The notes below the pieces were generated by a model. That model was not told where the DNA came from. It ran no database searches and worked only from the letters and a program-made list of their open reading frames with translations. Below, in pieces: positions 26,741 through 35,466 of a stretch of DNA of 64,000 bases (position 1 is the first letter of the stretch; every line of letters begins with the position of its first letter). Source of the stretch: Brevundimonas lenta (GTDB taxonomy: Bacteria; Pseudomonadota; Alphaproteobacteria; Caulobacterales; Caulobacteraceae); NCBI RefSeq assembly GCF_014196335.1, contig NZ_JACIDM010000001.1, positions 62,001 to 126,000 on the forward strand, written 5' to 3'. Made by a program: the position numbers and the translations under genes.

Positions 26741-27808
26741 GTGACTCGCCAGGACGCCCGAACGGCGCCTACAGTGGCCCGAAAAGAAGGGGGAACGTCT
26801 CTGACTACGCACCCTATCAAGGGCCTGGATCGCCGCGCACTGCTGGCCGCGATGGGCGCGGCCGCGACCGTTACGCCCGCCTTCGCCCAGGACGCGCCGC
26901 AGGATGTGGCGCCGGAGGAAGACGTCGAGCCGATCCAGCTGCTGGCCAATCTGTTCACCCGCGTCGGCGCGGCGGTGAACATCAACGGTCGCGGCCCCTT
27001 CACCTTCGTGATCGACACCGGGGCGGGCGCGACCGCCGTCTCCGACAGGGTGGCCGCCCAGCTCGCCTTGCCGCCGCTGGAGCCGGTGATGGTGCACGGC
27101 ATCACCACCGCCACCCGCACCGACAGCGTCGCCATCGACCGTCTGCTGCTCAGCGGCCTGGCCTTCCGCAATCTGCGCTGCCCCGTCCTGCCGCACGACC
27201 AGTTGGGCGCGGACGGCCTGCTCGGCCTCGACGTTCTGGGCCGCTTCCGGCTCAGCTTCGACGTCACGCGCCGGTCGGCCAGCCTCAGCGTCCGCGGCGT
27301 CCGCATCGTCACCGGCGACGGCATGGTCACCGGCTCGCGCCTGCAGCGGGACGGCGTCCGCGCCGCGCGCGGCCGCTTCGGCCAGCTGATCCTGACCCAG
27401 ACGGTCGTGGAAGGTCAGGGCGCGGCGGCCTTCATCGACAGCGGCGCGCAATACTCGATCGGCAACAACGCCCTGCGCCGCGCCATCACCGCGCGCGGCG
27501 ACGACGGCGGCCGCCTGTCCCGCGCCATCCCGCTGTACGGCGTGACGGGCCAGAGCCTGTCAGCCGACCTCGCCCGCGTCGACGATCTGCGCCTCGGCGG
27601 CCACCGGCTGGGGCCGACCCCGCTGCTGTTCGCCGACCTGCACTGTTTCGAGACGCTGGAGCTCGCCGACCGCCCGGCCCTGCTGGTCGGCGCGGACCTG
27701 CTGGGCCGGTTCCGTCAGGTGACGCTGGACTTCCCCAGCAACACCGTCGCCTTCGAAGGCCTGCGCCGTCAGACGACGCGCACGATCGAGGACGCGATCC
27801 GGCAGTAG
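26741..27808 (+). CDS. Retropepsin-like aspartic protease, secreted
   Basis: The protein has about 355 aa from a GTG at 26741. A Tat-like or Sec signal lies at residues 28-49 (LDRRALLAAMGAAATVTPAFAQD). Two aspartyl-protease lobes follow: FVIDTGAGATAVS (catalytic Asp of the DTG motif) and AFIDSGAQYSIGN (DSG). Two lobes in one chain make a pepsin-like pair of active sites. The start is uncertain: GTG at 26741, GTG at 26774, or a non-standard CTG at 26801, which alone has a strong site (AAGAAGGGGG) upstream. Substrate unknown. Confidence 0.8.
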   Translation: MTRQDARTAPTVARKEGGTSLTTHPIKGLDRRALLAAMGAAATVTPAFAQDAPQDVAPEEDVEPIQLLANLFTRVGAAVNINGRGPFTFVIDTGAGATAVSDRVAAQLALPPLEPVMVHGITTATRTDSVAIDRLLLSGLAFRNLRCPVLPHDQLGADGLLGLDVLGRFRLSFDVTRRSASLSVRGVRIVTGDGMVTGSRLQRDGVRAARGRFGQLILTQTVVEGQGAAAFIDSGAQYSIGNNALRRAITARGDDGGRLSRAIPLYGVTGQSLSADLARVDDLRLGGHRLGPTPLLFADLHCFETLELADRPALLVGADLLGRFRQVTLDFPSNTVAFEGLRRQTTRTIEDAIRQ

Positions 27809-27809
27809 A

Positions 27810-29219
27810 TCAGGCCTGCATCGTCCAGTTATCGACGCCCATGGCCGCCTGTTTGACGGCTTCCGAGCGGGTCGGGTGCGGGTGGCAGATGCGCGCCACG
27901 TCTTCCGACGCGCCGCCGAACGCCATGGCCACGCACGCCTCGCCGATCATCTCGCCGGCCTGCGGGCCGAGGATGTGAACGCCCAGGATCCTGTCGGTCA
28001 CGGCGTCCGCCAGCACCTTCACGAAGCCCTCGGTCTCGTGATTGATCTTGGCGCGGCTGTTAGCGCTGAACGGGAATTTGCCGGCCTTGTAGGCGACGCC
28101 CTCGGCCTTCAGCTGGTCCTCGGTCTTGCCGACCCAGGCCACTTCCGGCGAGGTGTAGACCACGCTCGGCACCAGGTCGTAGTCGACGTGACCGGCCTTG
28201 CCCGCGATCAGTTCGATGACCGCGACGGCGTCTTCCTCGGCCTTGTGCGCCAGCATCGGACCGTAGGTCACGTCGCCGATCACCCACACGCCGCCGGCGT
28301 TGGCCTTGAAGTGGTCGTTGGCGACGAAGCCGCGCTTGTCCAGTTCGATGCCGACCGTCTCCAGGCCCAGACCGTCGGTGTACGGGCGACGGCCGATGGC
28401 CACCAGCACCACGTCGCCCTTCAGGGTCTCGGCGGCGCCGCCGGCGGCGGGCTCGACGGTCAGCTCGACGCCGTCCTTCGACGTCTTCGCCGCGGTCACC
28501 TTGGAACCCAGCTTGAACGTCATGCCCTGCTTGGTCAGCGCGCGCTGGAAGGCCGTGGCCACGTCCTTGTCCATGCCCGGGGTGATGCGGTCGAGGAACT
28601 CGACCACGGTCACCTCGGCGCCCAGACGACGCCACACCGAGCCCAGCTCCAGGCCGATGATCCCGGCGCCGACGACGATCAGCTTCTTCGGCACGGCCGG
28701 CAGCGACAGGGCGCCGGTCGAGTCCACGACCTTGCCGTCCTCGAACGCCACGCCCGGCAGCGGGGTCGGCTCGGAGCCGGTGGCGATGACGATGTTCTTC
28801 GTGCTCAGGGTCGACTTCGAACCGTCGGCGGCGGTCACCTCGACCTGGCCGGCGCCGGCGATGCGGCCCTTGCCCTTGATCCACTCGACCTTGTTCTTCT
28901 TGAACAGGAACTCGATGCCCTTGGTCAGGGCGCCGACACTGTCGGCCTTCTGGGCCATCATCTGCTTCAGGTTCAGCTTCGGCGCGCCGACGTCGATGCC
29001 CAGCGTCGGGAACTCCTTCGTCACCGCCTCGAACAGCTCCGAGGCGTGCAGCAGCGCCTTGGAGGGCATGCAGCCGACGTTCAGGCAGGTCCCGCCCAGG
29101 GTTTCGCGCATCTCGACGCAGGCGGCCTTCAGCCCCAGCTGGCCGGCGCGGATGGCGGCGTTGTACCCGCCCGGACCGCCGCCGATGATGACGACGTCGT
29201 AGGAAGCGGCTTCGGCCAT
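27810..29219 (-). CDS. lpdA: Dihydrolipoyl dehydrogenase (E3)
   Basis: The protein has 469 aa. E3 reoxidises dihydrolipoamide in pyruvate and 2-oxoglutarate dehydrogenase complexes. The FAD motif IIGGGPGGYNAAIRA opens the protein. The redox disulfide is Cys45/Cys50 in GGTCLNVGCMPS. The NAD motif is VVGAGIIGLELGS, and the C-terminal base is His in CHPHPTRSE. No E1 or E2 gene is adjacent within the window. Its stop lies one base past the stop of the convergent aspartic protease. Confidence 0.95.
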   Translation of the reverse strand: MAEAASYDVVIIGGGPGGYNAAIRAGQLGLKAACVEMRETLGGTCLNVGCMPSKALLHASELFEAVTKEFPTLGIDVGAPKLNLKQMMAQKADSVGALTKGIEFLFKKNKVEWIKGKGRIAGAGQVEVTAADGSKSTLSTKNIVIATGSEPTPLPGVAFEDGKVVDSTGALSLPAVPKKLIVVGAGIIGLELGSVWRRLGAEVTVVEFLDRITPGMDKDVATAFQRALTKQGMTFKLGSKVTAAKTSKDGVELTVEPAAGGAAETLKGDVVLVAIGRRPYTDGLGLETVGIELDKRGFVANDHFKANAGGVWVIGDVTYGPMLAHKAEEDAVAVIELIAGKAGHVDYDLVPSVVYTSPEVAWVGKTEDQLKAEGVAYKAGKFPFSANSRAKINHETEGFVKVLADAVTDRILGVHILGPQAGEMIGEACVAMAFGGASEDVARICHPHPTRSEAVKQAAMGVDNWTMQA

Positions 29220-29334
29220 GGGATCTCTCTGATGCTGTGTCTTGGCGCGGGGAGGCGCGCGGAACCTAGCGGCAAGCCCGCGAGGGTCAACCGCTGCACA
29301 GCATGTAGTGACGATCCGTGCTGTCTACAGCGTC

Positions 29335-29811
29335 TCAGTAGGCCAGTTGCCCGGCCTCGCGACGGCGATGCACGCGGCGGCCGGCGACGACCACCAGCAC
29401 CCCGACCAGCAGCAGCACGCCCAGCACCACCCACACCGGATCGACCGGCAGGCCGCTGAACGCGTCCGGCGCCGCCATCGAGCGCGCGGCGGCCTCGCCT
29501 CCGCCCTGGGCGTTGATCGCCAGCCGCAGCACGGCGTCGGCGATGAAGCCGAGGAAATAGGCCACCGCGGCCTTCGGATTTCCGGATCCCAGCATCAGGG
29601 CCGCGACCAGGTACAGGCCGATGGCCGCGCCCCAGAAGGCCCAGGCCGGGATCAGGCCGAACAGGTCGCCGCCGGCGTCCGCCTCGACGCCCGCCCGCAT
29701 CGTCGTCACGTCAGGGGCGCCGCCGTCCAGCAGGGGCGACAACAGGGGCCACGCCAGCCATCCGACGTAACCGAGGACCGCAAGCGCCAGGATGATCCGC
29801 AACAGCTTCAT
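29335..29811 (-). CDS. Small membrane protein, unknown
   Basis: The protein has 158 aa with about four hydrophobic segments: residues 4-22 (LRIILALAVLGYVGWLAWPL), about 55-75 (WAFWGAAIGLYLVAALML), about 80-98 (AAVAYFLGFIADAVLRLA), and about 128-145 (WVVLGVLLLVGVLVVVA). The last is followed by a basic RRVHRRREAG tail. I do not recognise a family. The gene lies between lpdA and the histidine kinase on the minus strand, with its own upstream gap of 66 bases. No functional claim. Confidence 0.65.
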   Translation of the reverse strand: MKLLRIILALAVLGYVGWLAWPLLSPLLDGGAPDVTTMRAGVEADAGGDLFGLIPAWAFWGAAIGLYLVAALMLGSGNPKAAVAYFLGFIADAVLRLAINAQGGGEAAARSMAAPDAFSGLPVDPVWVVLGVLLLVGVLVVVAGRRVHRRREAGQLAY

Positions 29812-29877
29812 GACCGCTCTCCGCTCAGCTTGTTAACCATTGTACACGCGCTGCGGGAACGGCGATAGGCGGACGCG

Positions 29878-31677
29878 TCAGTGGGCCTGGGGCAGGGTGA
29901 TGGAGACCTCGGCGCCCTCGTCGGGCTGGCTGTCGATCGACAGCACGCCGCCGGACTGCCGCGCGAACCCGTAGGCCTGCGACAGACCCAGGCCGGCCGC
30001 GCCCTCGCGGGTGGTGAAGAAGGGCTCGACCGCCCGCGACGCCAGTTCGCGATCCATCCCCGGACCGGTGTCCCGCACGCTCAGCCGCAGCCCGCCTTCC
30101 AGCAGCTGCTCCAGCCGCACGGCGATAGAGCCGCGCGCGCCCACCGCGTCGATGGCGTTCTGCGTCAGCGCCCGCACCGCGCCCTCGAAGGCGACGGGAT
30201 CCAGCCGCGCCGGGGCCGGCTGGGCCGGTCCCTCGATCATCAGGTCGATATTGGCGCCCGCGAGCGCCCGCAGACGCATCTCCATGCCGCGCAGCAACAC
30301 GCCGGCGTCGATCAGCTGCAGCGCCGGCTCGTCGTCGCCCTGGGCGAAGGCTGTCAGGCGGCGCGTCAGGTTTTCGCCCCTCTGGCCCGCGGTCAGCGCG
30401 GCCTGGCCCAGCCGGCGCACCCGCGCCGGGTCGTCGGCCTGACGCAGCATCATGTCCAGCGCGCCCGTCATCACGCCCAGCAGCGCATTGAAATCGTGCG
30501 CCAGGCCGCCGGTCAGGCGTCCCACGCTCTCCATCCGACGCCCGCCCTGCAGTTCGGCCTCGGCGTCTTCCTGCGCCTTGCGGGCCGACGCGCGGGCCAG
30601 TTCGGCGTCCTGACGCGCCGCGGCGGCGGCGGCCAGCGCCTCCTCTGCCTGACGACGGGCCGCCTCGACCTCGTCGCGCAGCGCCAGGGTCTCGTCGGAA
30701 GCCTCCGTCGCGGGCATGGCGGCCGGGCTGGAATTCGTCTCGAAAGTCTCGGTCGCGACCGTCGCGGCCGCATCGGCCTTTTCACCGGCCAGCAGCAGGG
30801 CGTCGGCGGTCCCGTCCGGTCCGGTCAGCGGCAGCATCGCCCAGCGGATATCGCTCCGCCGCGACACATAGGGCTCGGCGTCCCCCGCCGGCGCCGCCAG
30901 CGCCGCCCGCAGCGCCTGACGGCCCTCGACGCGCTCGTCCTCGTCCAGGAACAGATCGCCGAAATCGCCCTGGGCCGCGTCCCGTCCCAGCACCGCCAGA
31001 GCCGTGCTGTTGGCCTCGCGCACCTGTCCGTCCGCGCCCACGACCACCAGGGCGCTCGAGGCCGCGTTGAACACCCGGCGGGTCAGATCGTCGCCGACCG
31101 CGGCCTCAACCTCAGGCTCCGTCCACACGATCTCCGGCGCCTGCAGGCCGTCGGTCTCGACGATGGCGGCGGTCGATCCGGTGATCTGGCCCAGGTCGTT
31201 CTCGATCGGCATGGCGGTGACCGAGACCAGCATCTTCTTGCGGGTCGCCGGATTGGCCAGCAGGTGATGGAAGCCCTTCACCGTCTGCCCGCGCAGCGCG
31301 CGCGCGCTGGGCAGCAGGTCCGGCGGCACCGGGCGGCCGTCCGGGAAGGTGATGCCCCAGGTCGCGGAATGGAAACGCAGGCCGATCAGCTCGGCGTCGC
31401 GGCGGCCCAGCAGTTGGTGGGCGGCGCGGTTGGCGAACACGAACTTGCCCTGTCGGTCGGTCTCGACCAGGGCGACGGGGATGGCGTTCAGGGTCTCGAA
31501 CAGCCGCTTCTGGGAATCCTCGGCGACGCGCTGGACCAGATCCAGCTGGCCGGAGGCGTCCACGTGCCGCGACCGGTTGGTGACGGCGAACCACAGCGCG
31601 ACCAGGCCGACAAGCCAGCCGACGGCGGCCGCCACGCCCAGCACCCACATCCAGTTGATCTGGCCCTCGAGAAACAT
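29878..31677 (-). CDS. PAS-domain sensor histidine kinase, orphan
   Basis: The protein has 599 aa. One membrane segment at the N-terminus (WMWVLGVAAAVGWLVGLVALWF) is followed by two PAS-like domains (about residues 60-170, FVFANRAAHQLLGRRD; and 200-290, VREANSTALAVLGRD). A long Ala/Glu coiled coil (340-385) leads to the kinase. The H-box is GRLTGGLAHDFNALLGV, the N-box ALTQNAIDAVG, G1 VRDTGPGMD, F-box FFTTREG and G2 GLGLSQAYGF. No receiver domain and no response regulator gene nearby, so its partner is unknown. Confidence 0.88.
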   Translation of the reverse strand: MFLEGQINWMWVLGVAAAVGWLVGLVALWFAVTNRSRHVDASGQLDLVQRVAEDSQKRLFETLNAIPVALVETDRQGKFVFANRAAHQLLGRRDAELIGLRFHSATWGITFPDGRPVPPDLLPSARALRGQTVKGFHHLLANPATRKKMLVSVTAMPIENDLGQITGSTAAIVETDGLQAPEIVWTEPEVEAAVGDDLTRRVFNAASSALVVVGADGQVREANSTALAVLGRDAAQGDFGDLFLDEDERVEGRQALRAALAAPAGDAEPYVSRRSDIRWAMLPLTGPDGTADALLLAGEKADAAATVATETFETNSSPAAMPATEASDETLALRDEVEAARRQAEEALAAAAAARQDAELARASARKAQEDAEAELQGGRRMESVGRLTGGLAHDFNALLGVMTGALDMMLRQADDPARVRRLGQAALTAGQRGENLTRRLTAFAQGDDEPALQLIDAGVLLRGMEMRLRALAGANIDLMIEGPAQPAPARLDPVAFEGAVRALTQNAIDAVGARGSIAVRLEQLLEGGLRLSVRDTGPGMDRELASRAVEPFFTTREGAAGLGLSQAYGFARQSGGVLSIDSQPDEGAEVSITLPQAH

Positions 31678-31826
31678 CCGCCCCGACTGTCCCGTTCTGG
31701 CGCCGTCGCGCCCGTTCGGCCGACACCATGCAAATGGCGAACCGGATCCCCCCGCTTTCGCCCCCCAGGCGACCTAACCGAAGCTTGGCCGCAGGGTCCA
31801 GCTTGGCCGTAAGCCTTTCGGCCGTT

Positions 31827-31860
31827 CAAAACGAAAAGGGCCGGAGGTTTCCCTCCGACC
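31827..31860 (-). terminator. Rho-independent terminator of the TonB receptor gene
   Basis: Read on the minus strand, the stem GGTCGGAGG, loop GAAA and CCTCCGGCC are followed by TTTTCGTTTT. One G-T wobble is the only imperfection. It lies about 26 bases past the stop of the TonB receptor gene. Confidence 0.8.
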
Positions 31861-31885
31861 CCTGTCGTCTGATCTGTCGCCGGCC

Positions 31886-34111
31886 CTAGAAGGCCGCGCG
31901 CAGGGTCACCTGGTACAGGACGCCCGAGCGCTCGCTTTCCAGCTCGAACTCGTCGATGTCGCCGTTGGCGCGGTTGTCGAGGATCTCCTCGACCGAGTCG
32001 CCGTCGTACTTCCAGAACGTTTCGCGCTTCTCCTTGTCGAGCAGGTTCATCGCCGACAGGCGCACCACGACGCGGTCGCCGAAACGCTTCTCGATGAAGG
32101 CTTCCAGGTCCTGGTCGTATTCCACCTTCACCAGCTCATCCATGCCAGACTCATAGCCTTCGTCGCGGCCGTAGATGCTGGCGCCGAAGCTCATGTCCCA
32201 GCTGTTGACGGTGTGGATGAAGCCGACGTTGTAGACGTTCTGCGGCTGGTTCCGGAACGGACGCTTGTCGCCGGTCCAGGGATCGGTGACCTCGCTGTCC
32301 ATCCAGGTGTAGTTGAAGAACAGACCGGTGTCCGGCAGGCCGATCACGTCCAGCGGCGACGAGAAGTCGAACTCGATGCCCCAGGTCGTGCCGTCGCCGA
32401 TGTTGCGCGGTTCGAACAGGTTGAACACGTCGTCGCCCGGCGCCGGCGTTTCGCCGTCCTCATTGACCTCCAGACCGGTGTCCACGACCTCGATCAGATC
32501 CTCGATCTCACGGTAGAAGACGTTCACGCCGAAGATGCCGCGCGTGCCGATGCGGCGCTCGTAGCCGACGTCGAAGCCGTTGGCCTTTTCGCTTTCCAGC
32601 AGCGGATTGCCGCGCAGGCCGTCCTCGTCCGCCGGTTCCTCGTCCTGGAAGATCGGAGCCAGGTAGCTGAAGTTCGGACGACGCTGGGTGCGGGCGTACG
32701 AAGCGCGGAACTGGTCCGCCTGGGTCGGCGACCAGGTCAGGTGCGCCGAGGGGAAGAAGTCGCTGGCGTCCGATTCCACCGTGCCGAGGTCGCCGGTGAC
32801 CTCGCGCTCCGAGCTTTCGTAACGCAGGCCGGCGTCGAAACGCACCGTCGCGCCGATCTCGCCCGAGACGCGCACATAGGGCTCGAACCGGTTTTCCTCG
32901 ATCGCATAGTCGACGCCTTCCGCGCCGACGCCGTCGCGTTGCTTGTTCAGGAAATCAGCCCCGAACTTCACCTCGACGTTGCCGGTCTGCAGCGTGTAGG
33001 CGCCGCCGAAATCCAGCTCGTCGTCCGTGATCTCAAGCGTTTCCTCGTCCTCGACCAGCGCCAGATCGGGATCCTGGAAATTGTCGCCCTCGAACGTCGT
33101 CGCCGTGGTGTCGTCGCGGAAGCCGGTCCAGCCCAGCTTGAAGTCCAGCTCGCCCGGGCCGACGTCGAACGCGCCGTCCATGCCCAGCGCGTACGTCTGT
33201 TGGCTGATGCGTTCCTGCTGGATCTCGACGCCGTCGATCTCGGTGAAGGAGCCCGAGCCGTCGTCGACATAGGTGACCGAGGTCTCGTCCTCGTCGCGGT
33301 CGGTGTCGATGACCAGGCCGTTGAAGCGCAGGCGGCCGTTGTCGAAGCGGGTCGTGAACTCGGCGTTGGCCGACATGTCCACGCCGTCGCGGGTGTCGTC
33401 CTGCAGTTCGATGTTGTCCAGCTCGCCGCCGTTGGCGGGATCGTCGTCATAGCGCTCCGAGCGCTTCTGCTTCGGATTGCGACGGCCCTGATAGTTCAGC
33501 GCGGCCCACAGCGAGGTGTTCTCGGTGTTGCCGGCCCAGGTCAGCGACCCGGCGCCGCGGACTTCGCCGTCCTCGTTGATCAGCGCGCCGGCGCGGACCG
33601 AGCCGCCCTCCAGCTGCGCGCCTTCCTTGAGGACGATGTTGATGGCGCCGGCGACGCCGTCCGACGGCTGGTCGGCGCGCGGGCTGCGGATGATCTCGAT
33701 ACGCTCGACCAGTTCGGCCGGGATGCGGTCGACGAAGAAGGCGCCGTCGTCCTCGCCGCCCGGAGCGCGGCGGCCGTTGATCAGGATGCTGGTGTAGCCC
33801 GGCGGCAGGCCGCGCATCGACACGCCGTCGAACTCCAGCACGTCCGAGGTGAAGGTCACGCCCGGGACGCGCTTCAGCATTTCACCGACCGACACCGGCT
33901 CGAAGCGCTGGAAATATTCCAGGTCGTAGGACAGGACGGGGTTGTCGTCCGTCGTGCGGTTGCGGAAGACGATCTCGCCGTTGACGATGACGTCCTCGAT
34001 CTGGACGGGTTCGCCGCCGTATTCACCGGCGGGCGTGGCGTCCTGGGCGCAGACAGCGCCGGCGAAAGCGAGAGGCGCAAGCGCGGCGCCGAGCAGAAGT
34101 CCGAGTTTCAT
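31886..34111 (-). CDS. TonB-dependent outer-membrane receptor
   Basis: The protein has 741 aa with a signal peptide (MKLGLLLGAALAPLAFAGAVCAQ). A plug domain covers about residues 40-170, with the motifs VSVGEMLKRVPGVTF, GVSMRGLPPGYTSILINGRR and VERIEIIRSPRAD. The rest is a 22-strand barrel, ending in the aromatic strand YQVTLRAAF. It is divergent from the phytase-like gene, so phytate or another phosphorylated compound is a possible ligand (inference). A terminator follows it. Confidence 0.92.
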   Translation of the reverse strand: MKLGLLLGAALAPLAFAGAVCAQDATPAGEYGGEPVQIEDVIVNGEIVFRNRTTDDNPVLSYDLEYFQRFEPVSVGEMLKRVPGVTFTSDVLEFDGVSMRGLPPGYTSILINGRRAPGGEDDGAFFVDRIPAELVERIEIIRSPRADQPSDGVAGAINIVLKEGAQLEGGSVRAGALINEDGEVRGAGSLTWAGNTENTSLWAALNYQGRRNPKQKRSERYDDDPANGGELDNIELQDDTRDGVDMSANAEFTTRFDNGRLRFNGLVIDTDRDEDETSVTYVDDGSGSFTEIDGVEIQQERISQQTYALGMDGAFDVGPGELDFKLGWTGFRDDTTATTFEGDNFQDPDLALVEDEETLEITDDELDFGGAYTLQTGNVEVKFGADFLNKQRDGVGAEGVDYAIEENRFEPYVRVSGEIGATVRFDAGLRYESSEREVTGDLGTVESDASDFFPSAHLTWSPTQADQFRASYARTQRRPNFSYLAPIFQDEEPADEDGLRGNPLLESEKANGFDVGYERRIGTRGIFGVNVFYREIEDLIEVVDTGLEVNEDGETPAPGDDVFNLFEPRNIGDGTTWGIEFDFSSPLDVIGLPDTGLFFNYTWMDSEVTDPWTGDKRPFRNQPQNVYNVGFIHTVNSWDMSFGASIYGRDEGYESGMDELVKVEYDQDLEAFIEKRFGDRVVVRLSAMNLLDKEKRETFWKYDGDSVEEILDNRANGDIDEFELESERSGVLYQVTLRAAF

Positions 34112-34264
34112 AGACTGGCATCCCCGATGGTCCGGTCGACCCCCCGGTCGCCGGCTCTGGGAGGGCCAGCTAGGCCGTGGCGGCGACGGCCGTACGACGC
34201 TTTCGCGAACCCGGCTTGGCCGTTTTGGGACGCCTGGATGACGTTCGATCCGGCGACGGAGGGA

Positions 34265-34293
34265 TCGTCATGCGACTGACGCCGGATCGTCAT
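34265..34293 (+). promoter_or_regulatory. Candidate Pho box upstream of the phytase-like gene
   Basis: Three 7-base units (TCGTCAT, CTGACGC, TCGTCAT) are spaced exactly 11 bases apart at 34265, 34276 and 34287. This is the layout of a PhoB site (7-base repeats with 4-base spacers), but the units match the CTGTCAT consensus only partly. It lies about 72-100 bases before the phytase ATG and in the region shared with the divergent TonB receptor. Confidence 0.35.
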
Positions 34294-34364
34294 TCCGCTT
34301 GCGTTGACCCGCCCCCTGCAGGCGTGTTGCACGCGCAGCCATCAAAGCTTTGCGGGATGCGCCC

Positions 34365-35462
34365 ATGACCGTCCGGACCTTCACCCTCGCCGTCGCCGCC
34401 TCGGCGCTGCTCGCCGCCTGCGCCACCGGCGAGGTCGATTACCAGGGCGAGGGCGAAGGCTTCGTCGGCCAGGGCGTCCCGGTTCGCGCCACGCTCGAGA
34501 CGCCCTCGGTCGGCACCGCGGGCGAGGACGCCGCCGACGACCCCGCCATCTGGGCCTCCGCGACGCCCGTCACCGTCAACGGCGTCCTGACGCGCGGCTT
34601 CGTCGCCGGCACCGACAAGAAGGCCGGCCTCTATATCTACGGCCTGGACGGCGCGGTGCTGCAGTTCCTGCCCGAGGGTCTGCTGAACAATGTCGACCTG
34701 ACCGACGGCCTCGTCGTCGACGGTCGGCCCCAGATCGTGCTCGGCGCCAGCGACCGGACCCCGGGCAAGACCGGCGTGGCGCTGTACCTGTTCGATCCGG
34801 CCGGAACCGGCGACAATCCCGTGCGTCCGTGGGGCGCGCTCACCTCGGACGTCATCGAGCCCTACGGCTTCTGCTTCGCCCGCCGGGGGTCAGAGGTTCA
34901 CGCCATCCTCGTCGGCCACGAGGGCGAACTGCGCCAGTTCGTGCTGACCGCCGACGCCGCCGGCCGTCCGGTCTCCCGGCTGGTGCGCCGCGCCGAAATC
35001 GGGACCATTTCCGAAGGCTGCGCCGCCGACGAGGCGACCGACGCCCTCTACATCGCCGAAGAGAACGTCGGCGTCTGGCGCTACAGCCTCGACCCGGCGT
35101 CCGGCGCGGCCCGCACCCTCGTCCAGCCGATCGCGCCCGGCGTCCTCGTCGCCGACGCTGAGGGCCTGACCATCATCGCGGACGGCGCCGCCCGCTATCT
35201 GATCGGCTCCAGCCAGGGCGACTCGACCTTCCCGGTCTGGCGCATCGACGGCGCGCAGCCGGCCTACGTCGGGCGCTTCGTGGTGCAGGACGGCGCGGTC
35301 GACAGCGTCACCGGCACGGACGGTTTCGACGCCCTCGGCGGTCCGGTCGGCGACGCCTTCCCCGAGGGACTCGTCGTCGTTCAGGACGACGTCAACGACA
35401 CGGGCACCCAGAACTTCAAATACATCGACTGGCGCGACATCCGCTCGGCCCTGGGTCTCTGA
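34365..35462 (+). CDS. Phytase-like beta-propeller lipoprotein
   Basis: The protein has 365 aa. The lipobox LLAACATG gives a lipidated Cys at about residue 18. The body fits the beta-propeller (3-phytase) family: DAADDPAIWASATP, VAGTDKKAGLYIYGLDG, LNNVDLTDGL, YGFCFARR, SEGCAADEATDALYIAEENVGVWRYSL, VADAEGLTII and YLIGSSQGDSTFPVWRI. These enzymes release phosphate from phytate with calcium-bound acidic residues. ATG at 34365 is chosen over an upstream TTG. It is divergent from a TonB receptor, an arrangement that suggests coupled phytate uptake and hydrolysis. Confidence 0.85.
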   Translation: MTVRTFTLAVAASALLAACATGEVDYQGEGEGFVGQGVPVRATLETPSVGTAGEDAADDPAIWASATPVTVNGVLTRGFVAGTDKKAGLYIYGLDGAVLQFLPEGLLNNVDLTDGLVVDGRPQIVLGASDRTPGKTGVALYLFDPAGTGDNPVRPWGALTSDVIEPYGFCFARRGSEVHAILVGHEGELRQFVLTADAAGRPVSRLVRRAEIGTISEGCAADEATDALYIAEENVGVWRYSLDPASGAARTLVQPIAPGVLVADAEGLTIIADGAARYLIGSSQGDSTFPVWRIDGAQPAYVGRFVVQDGAVDSVTGTDGFDALGGPVGDAFPEGLVVVQDDVNDTGTQNFKYIDWRDIRSALGL

Positions 35463-35466
35463 GGAC

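Noticed and set aside
32213..34279. Long plus-strand frame antisense to the TonB receptor gene
   Set aside because: Val/Asp/Arg-rich shadow; the minus-strand gene has clear plug and barrel motifs, signal peptide and terminator.
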